The notes below the pieces were generated by a model. The model did no database searches. It was not told the DNA's origin and saw nothing but the letters and a program-made list of their open reading frames with translations. The translations under genes and the position numbers were made by a program. 64,000 bases of DNA from assembly GCA_019689555.1 (NCBI GenBank), contig JADGHE010000002.1, positions 59,517 to 123,516 of the forward strand. Reading direction: 5' to 3'. The stretch is from Variibacter sp. (lineage in GTDB: Bacteria > Pseudomonadota > Alphaproteobacteria > Rhizobiales > Xanthobacteraceae). Below, in pieces: positions 18,476 to 27,120 of this stretch; within the stretch, counting starts at the first letter, position 1; every line of letters starts with the position of its first letter.

Positions 18476-19164
18476 AAGTCGAGGTCGGCGTAGCTCGGCG
18501 CCGGCGGAACCCCCGGAATCTCGTCGGCCAGCAGCGGACGGAACGACGGCCGCGACTTGACGCGCGCATACCAGTGCTTGGCGGCTTCGTTCTCGTTCCA
18601 CGGCACATCGCCCAGATAGTCGGCCACCGAAAGGTGCGCGGCGGCCGCGAGATCCGCATAGCTCAGCCTGTCGCCGGCGAGCCAATGCCGGCTGCCCACC
18701 AGCCAGCCGATATAGGCGAGATGATAGCGGATATTGTTGCGCGCGGCGCGCAGCGCGTTGGTGTCGGGGGGCCCCCCGCCCTTGTCCGGCGGCATGTAGC
18801 GCCGGTAGATGCGCTCCATCAGCAAAGGCTCGCTCACCTCGGCGAAGAACTTGTCGTTGAACCAGCTGAGGAGGCGGCGCACCTCGACGCGGGCGGCCGG
18901 GTCCTCGGGCAGCAGGCGGTGCGCGCCGAGCGAGAGCCCGCGCGTCTCGTCCAGATATTCGGCGACGGCGGCCGCCCCGGGCACGGGCGGGCCGCTCTCC
19001 TCGACGAGAACCGGCGTGGTGCCCGCGGGATTGAGGAGCAGGAAGTCCTCCCGCCGCTCCCACACCCGTTCTTCGACGAGCCGCACCAGCGCGCCCAGTT
19101 CCCCGAGCGCCAGGCGGACGAAGCGCGAATGGGGACAGAACGGGTGATGGAACAAGGTGACCAT
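18472..19164 (-). CDS. fzlA: Glutathione S-transferase-fold protein, FzlA-like
   Basis: 230 aa. The N-terminal thioredoxin fold begins [20 protein letters not shown], followed by [19 protein letters not shown] and an alpha-helical C-domain. The length and the conserved C-terminal YADLDF tail match FzlA, an alphaproteobacterial GST-fold protein that binds FtsZ and controls filament curvature and constriction. A general glutathione S-transferase role is the alternative. The frame is open upstream to 19248, but the ATG at 19164 fits the fold. It is coupled to queG through the overlapping stop/start. Confidence 0.65.
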   Translation of the reverse strand: MVTLFHHPFCPHSRFVRLALGELGALVRLVEERVWERREDFLLLNPAGTTPVLVEESGPPVPGAAAVAEYLDETRGLSLGAHRLLPEDPAARVEVRRLLSWFNDKFFAEVSEPLLMERIYRRYMPPDKGGGPPDTNALRAARNNIRYHLAYIGWLVGSRHWLAGDRLSYADLAAAAHLSVADYLGDVPWNENEAAKHWYARVKSRPSFRPLLADEIPGVPPAPSYADLDF

Positions 19165-19424
19165 GGAAGTGGCCGCTGCCCCCGCTTTTTCAGGGCCCGA
19201 TGCGGAGCGCACCCGTATAGAAAAGCCCGGATCGGTGAGCAACCTCATGCGGCACTCCGAAATTCCACGACTTTCCTCGGATTCGCGGGGCGATATGGGG
19301 CCGCGGCGGTTGCTAATCGGTTGCCGGCGGGCGCGCGGTGGGCCACAAGGTCCGCACGCCGAGCCCGCCGATTCTTCGCCGCGCGGAAGAGCCGGCGCAT
19401 CGTCCTCTCACGCTGGAGCTTGCG

Positions 19425-20231
19425 ATGATCTCCGACCTGGCCAGGGCCGCTCTCCTCGGCCTGCTCGAAGGCCTGACCGAATTCATTCCCGTTTCGTCGA
19501 CCGGACATCTCTTGCTGCTCGGACACTTCTTCGGCTTCACGGACGATGCGTTCGGCAAGACATTCGTGGTGCTGATCCAGCTCGGCGCGATCCTTGCCAT
19601 CCTGTCCGTTTATTTCACCCGATTGTGGCGGATTGCGCTCGCGCTGCCGTCCGATCCGGAGGCCCGCCGTTTCGTTGTCGGCGTGCTCGTCGCATTCCTG
19701 CCGGCGGCGGTCATCGGGGCCGCCGCCCACAGCTTCATCAAAGGTGTGCTGTTCAATGTGTGGGTCGTGTGTATGACGCTCATCGTCGGCGGGCTGATCC
19801 TCCTGTGGGTCGACCGGCTCGACTTCAAGCAGCGCCACCACGACGCCACGCGCTTCCCGCTCGCGATGTATCTCGGCATCGGCGCGGCCCAGTGCCTGGC
19901 GATGATCCCCGGCGTGTCCCGCTCAGGCGCCACCATCGTGTCGGCCATGCTGCTTGGCGCGGACAAGCGCGCGGCCGCCGAGTTCTCGTTCTTTCTCGCG
20001 ATCCCGACCATGGCCGGGGCCTTCGCCTACGATCTCTACAAGAACTGGGGGGAGATGACGGGGGCGAACGCGCTGCTCGTGGCGGTCGGCTTCGCGACCT
20101 CCTTCATCGCCGGCTGGTTCGTGGTGAAGAGCCTGCTCGCCTATGTATCGCGGCACGGATTCGCGCTGTTCGCCTGGTGGCGCATTCTGGTCGGCGCGAT
20201 GTCTTTGATCGCGCTCGCGCTCGTGGGCTAG
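19425..20231 (+). CDS. uppP: Undecaprenyl-diphosphate phosphatase
   Basis: 268 aa integral membrane enzyme that recycles undecaprenyl pyrophosphate, the lipid carrier for peptidoglycan and other envelope polymers. The signature [15 protein letters not shown] lies at about residues 14-28, and PGVSRSGAT follows near the middle with seven to eight helices around it. The start [12 protein letters not shown] at 19425 has a GGAG site; the open frame upstream is non-homologous. It diverges from the FzlA-like gene across 260 bp and converges with the NDUFA9-like gene. Confidence 0.96.
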   Translation: MISDLARAALLGLLEGLTEFIPVSSTGHLLLLGHFFGFTDDAFGKTFVVLIQLGAILAILSVYFTRLWRIALALPSDPEARRFVVGVLVAFLPAAVIGAAAHSFIKGVLFNVWVVCMTLIVGGLILLWVDRLDFKQRHHDATRFPLAMYLGIGAAQCLAMIPGVSRSGATIVSAMLLGADKRAAAEFSFFLAIPTMAGAFAYDLYKNWGEMTGANALLVAVGFATSFIAGWFVVKSLLAYVSRHGFALFAWWRILVGAMSLIALALVG

Positions 20232-20249
20232 GCGGCCGCGCCGCGCGCC

Positions 20250-21221
20250 TCAGGCGAGGCGGTTGCTGAATTGTCCGCCCTTGCGGAACCGCCAGAGGTA
20301 GGACGGCACGATCGCGGCCATGCTCACCGCATCGATTCCGAGTCCGTCGAGCGTTCGCCCTTCGCGCCTCGCCGCCTCGGAGACAATGTTGTCGCGGCGC
20401 AAGAGCTGCACCTGGTCGGGCGTGAGCGGCGGCTTGGGCAGGAACTGGAGAATGCTTGCGCCCAGGCTGGCGAGCGCGAACGGGATCGGAACGAGGAGCC
20501 GGCGGCGCTGCACGGTCTCGAGCACGAATTCCATGAGCTCTTTGAACGTCTTCACCTCCGGCCCGCCGAGCTCATAGGTCGTGCCGGGCTTCGCCTGTCC
20601 TTCCGCCGCGCGCGCCACCGCCTCGGCGACGTCGCCGACGAAGACCGGCTGGAAGCGCGTCTTGCCCCCGCCGACGAGCGGCAGGAACGGGGAGATGCGC
20701 GCCATCGCGGCGAAGCGATTGAAGAAGTCGTCCTCGGGACCGAACACGACCGAGGGGCGGAAGATCACGGCGTCCGGCGCGGCGGCGCGCACCGCCGCCT
20801 CGCCCTGGGCTTTGGTGCGGGCGTAGAGCGAGGGCGAATCGAAGTCGGCGCCGAGCGCCGAAACGTGGATCAGGCGCGCGCCCTGCGCGGCCGCCGCGCG
20901 GGCGATGGCCTCGGCGCCCTCGGCGTGGACGGCGCTGAACGACTGGCGCCCGCGCTCGAACAGCACCCCGACCAGATTGATGACGACGGCGGCGTCGCGC
21001 ATGGCCGCCTCGATCGAGGCGGGATAGCGCACATTGGCCTGCACGGCGTGGATCTGCCCGACGCGGCCGAGCGGCTGCAGATGGCCCGCAAGATCCGGCC
21101 GGCGCACCGCCGCGCGCACGCGAAAATCGCGCCGCGCGAGCGCCCGCACGATGTGGCGGCCGAGGAAGCCGGAGCCGCCGAACACGGTGACGAGTGTATC
21201 GAGGTTCCCTCGCGGGGTCAT
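20250..21221 (-). CDS. Complex I NDUFA9-like NAD(P)-binding protein
   Basis: 323 aa atypical short-chain dehydrogenase. The nucleotide motif GGSGFLGRHI lies at about residues 15-24, HVSALGAD marks strand 5, and YARTK at about residue 143 holds the family Tyr-x-x-x-Lys. The C-terminal half (FQPVFVGDVA, YELGGPEVKTFKEL) matches the NDUFA9 subgroup, whose mitochondrial member is an accessory subunit of NADH dehydrogenase. Its bacterial role is not established. It stands next to uppP (18 bp between stops), an arrangement I associate with related alphaproteobacteria. Confidence 0.85.
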   Translation of the reverse strand: MTPRGNLDTLVTVFGGSGFLGRHIVRALARRDFRVRAAVRRPDLAGHLQPLGRVGQIHAVQANVRYPASIEAAMRDAAVVINLVGVLFERGRQSFSAVHAEGAEAIARAAAAQGARLIHVSALGADFDSPSLYARTKAQGEAAVRAAAPDAVIFRPSVVFGPEDDFFNRFAAMARISPFLPLVGGGKTRFQPVFVGDVAEAVARAAEGQAKPGTTYELGGPEVKTFKELMEFVLETVQRRRLLVPIPFALASLGASILQFLPKPPLTPDQVQLLRRDNIVSEAARREGRTLDGLGIDAVSMAAIVPSYLWRFRKGGQFSNRLA

Positions 21222-21344
21222 GCCGGTTCTCTCGGTCCCGCAGTCAGCCTGGGATCAGCGTCTTGCATCGGCGCCGCCGAATACAGGATCGCCGCGCGCC
21301 TGTACAGGGTCTGACATCGTTTGCACGCGCGCCGCCGCGCGACA

Positions 21345-21373
21345 TTGACAACAGGGAAGGGCGAACCTTATCT
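21345..21373 (+). promoter_or_regulatory. Sigma-70 promoter of tRNA-Leu
   Basis: TTGACA (21345-21350) and TTATCT (21368-21373) are 17 bases apart, ending 11 bases before the mature tRNA 5' end. This is the best match to the vegetative consensus found in the window. Confidence 0.75.
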
Positions 21374-21384
21374 GTGCGTCCCGC

Positions 21385-21469
21385 GCCCAGGTGGCGGAAT
21401 TGGTAGACGCGCTGGTTTCAGGTACCAGTGGCGAAAGCCGTGGAGGTTCGAGTCCTCTCCTGGGCACCA
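21385..21469 (+). tRNA. tRNA-Leu (CAG)
   Basis: An 85-nt class II tRNA. The acceptor GCCCAGG pairs with CCTGGGC before the discriminator A and an encoded CCA. The anticodon stem CTGGT/ACCAG encloses the loop TTCAGGT with anticodon CAG, reading CTG. A short variable arm (TGGCGAAAGCCG region) and a T-arm with TTCGAGT follow. A short T run lies just downstream. Confidence 0.97.
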
Positions 21470-21771
21470 CTTTTGTGTTCGGCCACGCTCGGGTCCAAGA
21501 CGGCGCTCCGCCTGACCCTGGGGCGCACATCTTCCGATCGCAAATCGCTCCGACCGCATGCGCAGGCGCGCGCCTCGCCGGGGACCTCGCGCGGCCGCCT
21601 TGCGCGGCCACGTGACCGGGTGAAAACGGCGCGCCCGCCGCGCGCGGTGCGCCGCCTTTCCGCCCTCAAACCGCCGCCGTGGCGCGGTGGCATGGACGCC
21701 TCGCCGGACCGCACCCGCTGCGCCGACAGCGCGGGCGCGCAAGGCACGTCCGGCAGATTGGAGGCGTCGTG
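21470..21771. other. Intergenic region without a recognised gene
   Basis: 302 bp between tRNA-Leu and the next gene. The open frames here lack ribosome sites and family-like composition. It has several G/C runs but no perfect hairpin with a T tract beyond the short T run after the tRNA. I see no further feature. Confidence 0.5.
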
Positions 21772-22239
21772 GTGTGCGTTTCATTTCCCCCCGGCAGGCA
21801 TCTCGTTCTCTGCGCCGTGGCGCTGGCGACTGGGCTCGCCGTGACCGCGGACGGGCGCGCGGCCGACCTTTATGACGGCTATGGCGGCGGATATTACGGC
21901 GAGGCCCCGCCGCGGTATGGTCCGCCGCCCTATGGCGCGGCTTACGATCCTCTCCCGCCCGTGCGCCGGCGCGTCGAGGGAGCGGAGGCTTTCTGCCGGA
22001 TCATGCACCGCCGGATGATGGACCGCTACGGGCGCGAGGTCGTCCGCCGCATCCGCGAGTGCGACGAAGGCGTGGTGGCCTGGCGCCCGGGCCTGGCGGC
22101 GCGCGGCCCGGTCTACAACGACGTCCCGCGCGGCCACGTTCCGCACGCCTATGAGCCGCGGGTCTATGCGCCCGGCGCCTATGAGCCGCCGCGCCCGCCG
22201 CGCGACGTCGGCCCCGTCTACGAGGACGAGGCGGATTAA
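21772..22239 (+). CDS. Putative secreted protein, Tyr/Pro/Gly-rich
   Basis: 155 aa from the GTG at 21772, seven bases after GGAGG; a GTG at 21769 is an alternative. An apparent signal peptide runs to about residue 26 (LVLCAVALATGLAVTADGRAA). A low-complexity region rich in Tyr, Gly and Pro follows (DLYDGYGGGYYGEAPPRYG). A central block CRIMHRRMMDRYGREVVRRIRECDEG has two cysteines, and the tail repeats YEPRVYAPGAYEPP. Such small exported proteins are common in Hyphomicrobiales and their function is unknown to me. It precedes rnd by 63 bp. Confidence 0.6.
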   Translation: MCVSFPPGRHLVLCAVALATGLAVTADGRAADLYDGYGGGYYGEAPPRYGPPPYGAAYDPLPPVRRRVEGAEAFCRIMHRRMMDRYGREVVRRIRECDEGVVAWRPGLAARGPVYNDVPRGHVPHAYEPRVYAPGAYEPPRPPRDVGPVYEDEAD

Positions 22240-22302
22240 GCCCGCATCCCCTCCGGACGCGATTCCGCTATCATGGCGGCGACTCGTATTGGAGGGGCTG
22301 CC

Positions 22303-22917
22303 ATGACCATCCGCGTTCATCGCGGCGATCTGCCGGACCTTTCGGCCTACAAGGGTTCGGTCGCGGTCGATACGGAAACGATGGGGCTCAACCCCCATCG
22401 CGATCGGCTGTGCGTGGTGCAATTCTCGCCGGGCGACGGCTCGGCCGACGTGGTCCAGATTCCGCCGGGCACGCGCAAGGCGCCGAACATCGAGCGCCTG
22501 ATGGCGGACCGCAGCGTGCTGAAGATCTTCCACTTCGCCCGCTTCGACCTCGCGGCGCTGTTCAAGACCTTCGGCGTGATGCCGGAGCCGGTCTACTGCA
22601 CGAAAATCGCCTCGCGCCTGACGCGGACCTACACCGACAAGCATGGGCTCAAGGACCTCGTGAAGGAACTGCTGGGAATCGACCTGTCCAAGCAGCAGCA
22701 GCTCTCGGACTGGGGCGCCGAGGAGCTCACCGAGGCCCAGACCGCCTACGCCGCCTCCGACGTGCTGCACCTGCATGCGCTCAAGGCCAAGCTCGACGTG
22801 CTGCTCGCGCGGGAGGGCCGCGAGGCGCTGGCGCAGGCCTGCTTTCGTTTCCTGCCCGACCGCGTCCGCCTCGATCTTGCCGGGTGGGCAGGCGAGGACA
22901 TCTTCGCCCATTCCTGA
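22303..22917 (+). CDS. rnd: Ribonuclease D-like 3'-5' exonuclease (short form)
   Basis: 204 aa DEDDy exonuclease. Metal ligands are Asp23 and Glu25 in AVDTETMGL, an aspartate in FHFARFDLAALF, and the last Asp in the YAASDV motif. The GLKDLVKELLGI segment is typical of RNase D. The HRDC domains of E. coli RNase D are absent, as in the short alphaproteobacterial form. It probably trims tRNA or other RNA 3' ends. The ATG at 22303 follows GGAGGGG. It precedes lptC by about 105 bp on the same strand. Confidence 0.9.
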   Translation: MTIRVHRGDLPDLSAYKGSVAVDTETMGLNPHRDRLCVVQFSPGDGSADVVQIPPGTRKAPNIERLMADRSVLKIFHFARFDLAALFKTFGVMPEPVYCTKIASRLTRTYTDKHGLKDLVKELLGIDLSKQQQLSDWGAEELTEAQTAYAASDVLHLHALKAKLDVLLAREGREALAQACFRFLPDRVRLDLAGWAGEDIFAHS

Positions 22918-23022
22918 GGACCCCCGCCGCAGGGCAGCCATATTCGGAGGCGACCTTGCGGGGGAGGGGAGCGCTTCCGCCCGTTCGCCGTTTCTGCCCG
23001 CCCGCGATCAGCACAGGCCTTG

Positions 23023-23721
23023 ATGCGCACGACCGTCATCACCGACTCCGCACGGCACGTCTGGCGGGCGAGCGATCGCGACGATCTCGCGCCGGCGTTC
23101 CGCCGCGCCCGCCGCCACAGCCGGCTGGTGCGGCTGCTGCGGGTCGCGATCCCGGCCGGGATCGCGACCGCCGTCGCGCTCCATGTGCTGGCGAGCTGGG
23201 TCGTGGGGAGCGGCGTGAATCTGCCCGCCCTCTCCAATCTCGTCGTATCGGGCAGCAAGATCAGAATGGACCGGCCACACGTCGCCGGCTACACCCGTGA
23301 CGGACGCGCCTACGAGCTGGACGCGCACAGCGCCGCGCAGGATCTGAAGAAGCCGCAGATCGTCGAGCTGACGGCGGTCCGCGCCAAAATGCAGTTGGCG
23401 GACGGCGGCACGGTGGTCATTACGGCGGACATGGGCATCTACGACTCGAAGAACGAGGTCGTTTCGCTCCGGCAGAACGTGGTCTGCACGGCGACCGACG
23501 GCACCGAAATCCGCCTGAGCGAGGCCACGATGGACGTGCGCAAGGGCCACATCCTGTCGCAGAAGCCCGTCGAGGTTTTGCAGCAGAACGCGCGCATCGC
23601 CGCCAACGAGATGGAAGTGGTGGACAACGGGGCGGTGGTGCATTTCCGCGGCGGCGTGCGCTTCATCTCCTCGGCCGCCGGCTTGGCGCCGGCGCGCAAG
23701 CCGCAGGAGGCGACGCAATGA
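23023..23721 (+). CDS. lptC: LPS export ABC transporter periplasmic protein LptC
   Basis: 232 aa. LptC is anchored in the inner membrane and passes lipopolysaccharide from the LptB2FG extractor to LptA. A single transmembrane helix lies at about residues 41-62 (LLRVAIPAGIATAVALHVLA). It is followed by the beta-jellyroll domain with YTRDGRAYELDA and ITADMGIYDSKNEVVSL. It is longer at the N-terminus than enterobacterial LptC, as is usual in alphaproteobacteria. The stop overlaps the lptA start (ATGA, 23718-23721). Confidence 0.93.
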   Translation: MRTTVITDSARHVWRASDRDDLAPAFRRARRHSRLVRLLRVAIPAGIATAVALHVLASWVVGSGVNLPALSNLVVSGSKIRMDRPHVAGYTRDGRAYELDAHSAAQDLKKPQIVELTAVRAKMQLADGGTVVITADMGIYDSKNEVVSLRQNVVCTATDGTEIRLSEATMDVRKGHILSQKPVEVLQQNARIAANEMEVVDNGAVVHFRGGVRFISSAAGLAPARKPQEATQ

Positions 23722-24449
23722 CGGCGGGTCGGCGCGCGACGAGGAGCCGGCTGCGTTCGCGTGCGCTGGCCGCGGCCGCGATCGCCCTGTGGGCCGGCAG
23801 TGCGAGCGCGCAGTCCACCACCGTCCGGCCGATGCCGGGCGCGTCGCAGGACCGCAACCAGCCCATCAACATCGAATCCGGCACCCTGGAGCTGCGCGAG
23901 AAGGAAAAGACCGCCACGTTCAAGGACAATGTCCGGCTCGTGCAGGGGGATACGGTGCTCGAGTGCAAGGTTCTCGTCGTCCATTATGCGGACGACCCCC
24001 CGCAGGGCGGCAAGGCGCGCTCCGCCGGCCCCGCAAGGCCGGGCGGAGGCCAGCAGCAGATCAAGCGGCTGGAGGCGAAGGGCGGCGTGGTCGTCACCCA
24101 GAAGGACCAGACCGCAACGGGCGACAGCGGCGTCTTCGACGTCGAGTCGAACACGCTGGTGCTGATCGGCAACGTGGTCCTCACCCAGGGCCAGAACGTG
24201 GTTCGAGGGGATCGCTTGTGGGTCGACCTGAACACGAACGTTTCGCGCGTCGAATCGGGCAAAAGCGGCGACGCACGGGTGCAGGGCCTGTTTTTGCCGA
24301 GTTCCCGCGATTCGGCGCGCCCGCAAGGCGAGGCGCCGGAGGCGCGTTCCGCTCCCCGCCCCCAGGCCGGGACGGCGCAAAGCCAGAACGGCGCAGCCGA
24401 GAAGGACAAGGCGAGAACCCCGCCTGCGCGACCCCTGAAGCTGAACTGA
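23718..24449 (+). CDS. lptA: LPS transport periplasmic protein LptA
   Basis: 243 aa. LptA forms the periplasmic bridge carrying LPS to the outer-membrane LptDE complex. A signal peptide with an arginine-rich start ends near residue 32 (AAAIALWAGSASAQ). The OstA domain follows: PINIESGTLELREKEKTATF, then GDSGVFDVESNTLVLIGNVVL. The C-terminal roughly 60 residues are a disordered Pro/Ala/Ser/Lys tail. It is coupled to lptC and 85 bp before lptB. Confidence 0.93.
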   Translation: MTAGRRATRSRLRSRALAAAAIALWAGSASAQSTTVRPMPGASQDRNQPINIESGTLELREKEKTATFKDNVRLVQGDTVLECKVLVVHYADDPPQGGKARSAGPARPGGGQQQIKRLEAKGGVVVTQKDQTATGDSGVFDVESNTLVLIGNVVLTQGQNVVRGDRLWVDLNTNVSRVESGKSGDARVQGLFLPSSRDSARPQGEAPEARSAPRPQAGTAQSQNGAAEKDKARTPPARPLKLN

Positions 24450-24534
24450 GCGGCGAGCGGCCCGGACTCACGATGCCTCGATCCTCTGCGCACCGGATGG
24501 GCGGCTTTTTTGCGGGCCGGAGGGCCGTCGCGCC

Positions 24535-25419
24535 ATGCTGACGCGGCTCAGGCGGTCCCGTTCGCGCGCCGTCGATGCCGGCGAGTCGGACGACATCGAG
24601 GCCTATCTCGCGCCGGCGGCCAGGCCCCCGCGCTCGGGCCGGTGGCGGCGCTGGCGCCGCCCGGCGCCGGAGCGGATCACGGACGGCGGCGGCGAGACCG
24701 GCTATCTCGCGGTGTGCGAGGTGGAGAAGAGCTTCGCGCGGCGCAAAGTGGTCGCGGGCGCGAGCCTGTATGTGCGCCGCGGCGAGGCCGTGGGCCTGCT
24801 GGGGCCGAACGGCGCCGGCAAGACCACGATCTTCTACATGATCACCGGGCTCATCAACGCCGACCGCGGCCGCATCGAGCTGGACGGGTATGATATCACC
24901 AGTCTGCCGATGTACCAGCGGGCGCGTCTCGGCATCAGCTATCTGCCGCAGGAAGCCTCGATCTTTCGCGGCCTCAACGTCGAGGACAACATCCGCGCCG
25001 TGCTCGAGACCGCCGAGCCGGATCGCAAGAAGCGCGAGGCGGAGCTCGACGCCCTGCTCGACGAATTCAACATCACGCGGCTGCGCAAGACGCCGTCGAT
25101 CGCCCTCTCGGGCGGTGAGCGGCGGCGCGTCGAGATCGCCCGGGCGCTCGCGACCAAGCCGACCTACATGCTGCTCGACGAGCCCTTCGCCGGCATCGAC
25201 CCGATCGCCGTGGGCGACATCCAGGCCCTGGTGCGGCATCTGACCCAGCGCGGCATCGGCGTGCTCATCACCGATCACAATGTGCGCGAAACCCTGGGCC
25301 TCACCGACCGCGCCTACATCATCTATTCGGGTCAGGTCCTGATGGAGGGAACGCCGGACGACATCGTCAACAATCCGGATGTGCGGCGCCTTTACCTCGG
25401 CGAAGAATTTCGGCTCTAA
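24535..25419 (+). CDS. lptB: LPS export ABC transporter ATP-binding protein LptB
   Basis: 294 aa. Cytoplasmic ATPase that drives LPS extraction by LptFG. Walker A GPNGAGKTT is at residues 90-98, Q-loop YLPQEASIFRGL, signature LSGGERRRVEIARAL, Walker B MLLDEPFAGID and switch His in ITDHNVRETL. An Arg-rich N-terminal extension of about 55 residues precedes the ABC domain, and family members of about 240-260 aa lack it. The ATG at 24535 has a GGAGGG site, supporting the long form. lptF, lptG and lptD are not in the window. Confidence 0.95.
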   Translation: MLTRLRRSRSRAVDAGESDDIEAYLAPAARPPRSGRWRRWRRPAPERITDGGGETGYLAVCEVEKSFARRKVVAGASLYVRRGEAVGLLGPNGAGKTTIFYMITGLINADRGRIELDGYDITSLPMYQRARLGISYLPQEASIFRGLNVEDNIRAVLETAEPDRKKREAELDALLDEFNITRLRKTPSIALSGGERRRVEIARALATKPTYMLLDEPFAGIDPIAVGDIQALVRHLTQRGIGVLITDHNVRETLGLTDRAYIIYSGQVLMEGTPDDIVNNPDVRRLYLGEEFRL

Positions 25420-25446
25420 GTCGGCTCGGTGCGGTCGACACCGTCT

Positions 25447-25471
25447 CCGGCACATGCAATAAATGTGCCGG
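25447..25471 (+). repeat. Inverted repeat between lptB and rpoN
   Basis: A perfect 9-bp stem (CCGGCACAT / ATGTGCCGG) with a 7-base loop lies 27 bp after the lptB stop and 38 bp before the rpoN start. No T tract follows. It may be an RNA processing or weak termination signal, or a protein-binding palindrome in the rpoN leader. Confidence 0.5.
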
Positions 25472-25509
25472 ATAGTGGTCTAGCCGCGTGGAAATGCCCG
25501 TCGACAGCC

Positions 25510-27051
25510 ATGGCCCTCACGCAAAGACTTGAGATTCGCCAAGGCCAGGCGCTCGTCATGACGCCGCAGCTGATGCAGGCCATCAAGCTGCTGCAGCTTT
25601 CCAGCCTGGATCTTTCCGCCTACGTCGAAGCGGAGCTCGAACAAAACCCGCTGCTCGAGCGGGCATCGGACGGCGAGGACGTGGTCGCCGCCGAAGAGGC
25701 TCCCGAGCCCGAGGGGGATGCCGCCGAGAGCGACGAGATCCGCGCCGGCGATTGGCTGCACGAAGACCTGGAGACAAGCCGCGCCGCCCTCGAGCAGCGT
25801 CTCGACACCGATCTCGAAAACGTCTTTCCGAGCGAGCCGGCCGAGCCCGGCGAACGCCGCACGGGGGATTTTCCCGCGCCCTCCGAGTGGGCGGGCGTCG
25901 GCCACGGCGGCCGCGACGGGGAGGACTACAATCTCGAGGCCTTCGTGGCTGCGGACGTCTCGCTCGCCGAGCATCTCTCGGCGCAGCTTGCGCTCGCGGT
26001 CGCGGATCCGGTCCAGCGCCTGATCGGCGCGCACCTCATCGAGCTCGTCGACGAGGCGGGCTACATCACCGAGGATCTCGGCGCCGTCGCCGAGAAGCTC
26101 GGCACGTCGCGCGAGAGCGTGGAGGCCGTGCTCGCCGTGCTCCAGACCTTCGAGCCGTCGGGCGTCTGCGCCCGCAATCTCGCCGAATGCCTGGCGATCC
26201 AGCTGCGCGAACGCGACCGCTTCGATCCGGCCATGCAGACGCTCGTCGCCAATCTCGACCTCCTGGCCAGGCGCGATTTCGCGGCGCTGCGCAAGCTGTG
26301 CGGCGTCGACGAGGAAGACCTGCGCGACATGATTGCGGAAATCAAGCGGCTCAACCCCAAGCCCGGGCTCGCCTTCGGCGCGGCGGTGGTGCAGCCGGTC
26401 GTTCCCGACGTGCTGGTTCGCCAGGGGCCCGACGGCGGATGGCTGGTGGAGCTCAATCCGGACACGCTGCCCAAGGTGCTGCTCAACCAGAGCTACTATG
26501 CGAAGGTGTCGCAGGCGGTGCGCAGCGGCGAGGAGAAGTCCTATCTCGCCGAGCGCCTGCAGAGCGCGACCTGGCTCGTCCGCGCGCTCGACCAGCGGGC
26601 GCGCACGATTCTCAAGGTTGCGAGCGAGATCGTGCGCCAGCAGGACGGCTTCTTCACGCACGGCGTCGAGCACCTGCGTCCGCTCAACCTGCGCACCGTC
26701 GCGGAGGCGATCGGCATGCACGAATCGACCGTGTCGCGCGTGACCGCCAACAAGTTCATGGCGACGAACCGCGGCATCTTCGAGCTCAAATATTTCTTCA
26801 CGTCGGCGATCGCCTCCGCCAATGGCGGCGAGGCCCATTCGGCCGAGGCGGTGCGTCACCGCATCCGCCAGCTGATCGAGGCCGAGACCCCCGACAACGT
26901 GCTGTCCGACGATACGATCGTCGAGCGCCTGCGCGCGGCCGGCATCGACATAGCCCGCCGCACTGTCGCAAAATATCGGGAAGCCATGCGGATTCCCTCG
27001 TCGGTCCAGCGCCGGCGCGAGAAGCAGGCGGCGATCGGACTGCGCGCGTGA
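25510..27051 (+). CDS. rpoN: RNA polymerase sigma-54 factor RpoN
   Basis: 513 aa. Sigma-54 directs polymerase to -24/-12 promoters and needs enhancer-binding ATPases. Region I is intact (RLEIRQGQALVMTPQLMQAI, LLQLSSLDLSAYVEAELEQNP). An acidic region II covers about residues 55-130. The helix-turn-helix is near ESTVSRVTANKF. The RpoN box ARRTVAKYREA lies at about residues 483-493. The ATG at 25510 is preferred over an upstream one at 25429 because region I begins at once. It lies downstream of lptCAB and upstream of hpf and ptsN, the arrangement common in Proteobacteria. Confidence 0.97.
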   Translation: MALTQRLEIRQGQALVMTPQLMQAIKLLQLSSLDLSAYVEAELEQNPLLERASDGEDVVAAEEAPEPEGDAAESDEIRAGDWLHEDLETSRAALEQRLDTDLENVFPSEPAEPGERRTGDFPAPSEWAGVGHGGRDGEDYNLEAFVAADVSLAEHLSAQLALAVADPVQRLIGAHLIELVDEAGYITEDLGAVAEKLGTSRESVEAVLAVLQTFEPSGVCARNLAECLAIQLRERDRFDPAMQTLVANLDLLARRDFAALRKLCGVDEEDLRDMIAEIKRLNPKPGLAFGAAVVQPVVPDVLVRQGPDGGWLVELNPDTLPKVLLNQSYYAKVSQAVRSGEEKSYLAERLQSATWLVRALDQRARTILKVASEIVRQQDGFFTHGVEHLRPLNLRTVAEAIGMHESTVSRVTANKFMATNRGIFELKYFFTSAIASANGGEAHSAEAVRHRIRQLIEAETPDNVLSDDTIVERLRAAGIDIARRTVAKYREAMRIPSSVQRRREKQAAIGLRA

Positions 27052-27120
27052 CGCGGGGAAGCGGGTGGAGGGCCCTCAGGGTTCGCGGCCGCGATCGCCA
27101 GGACGGAAAGGAGCGAGACG

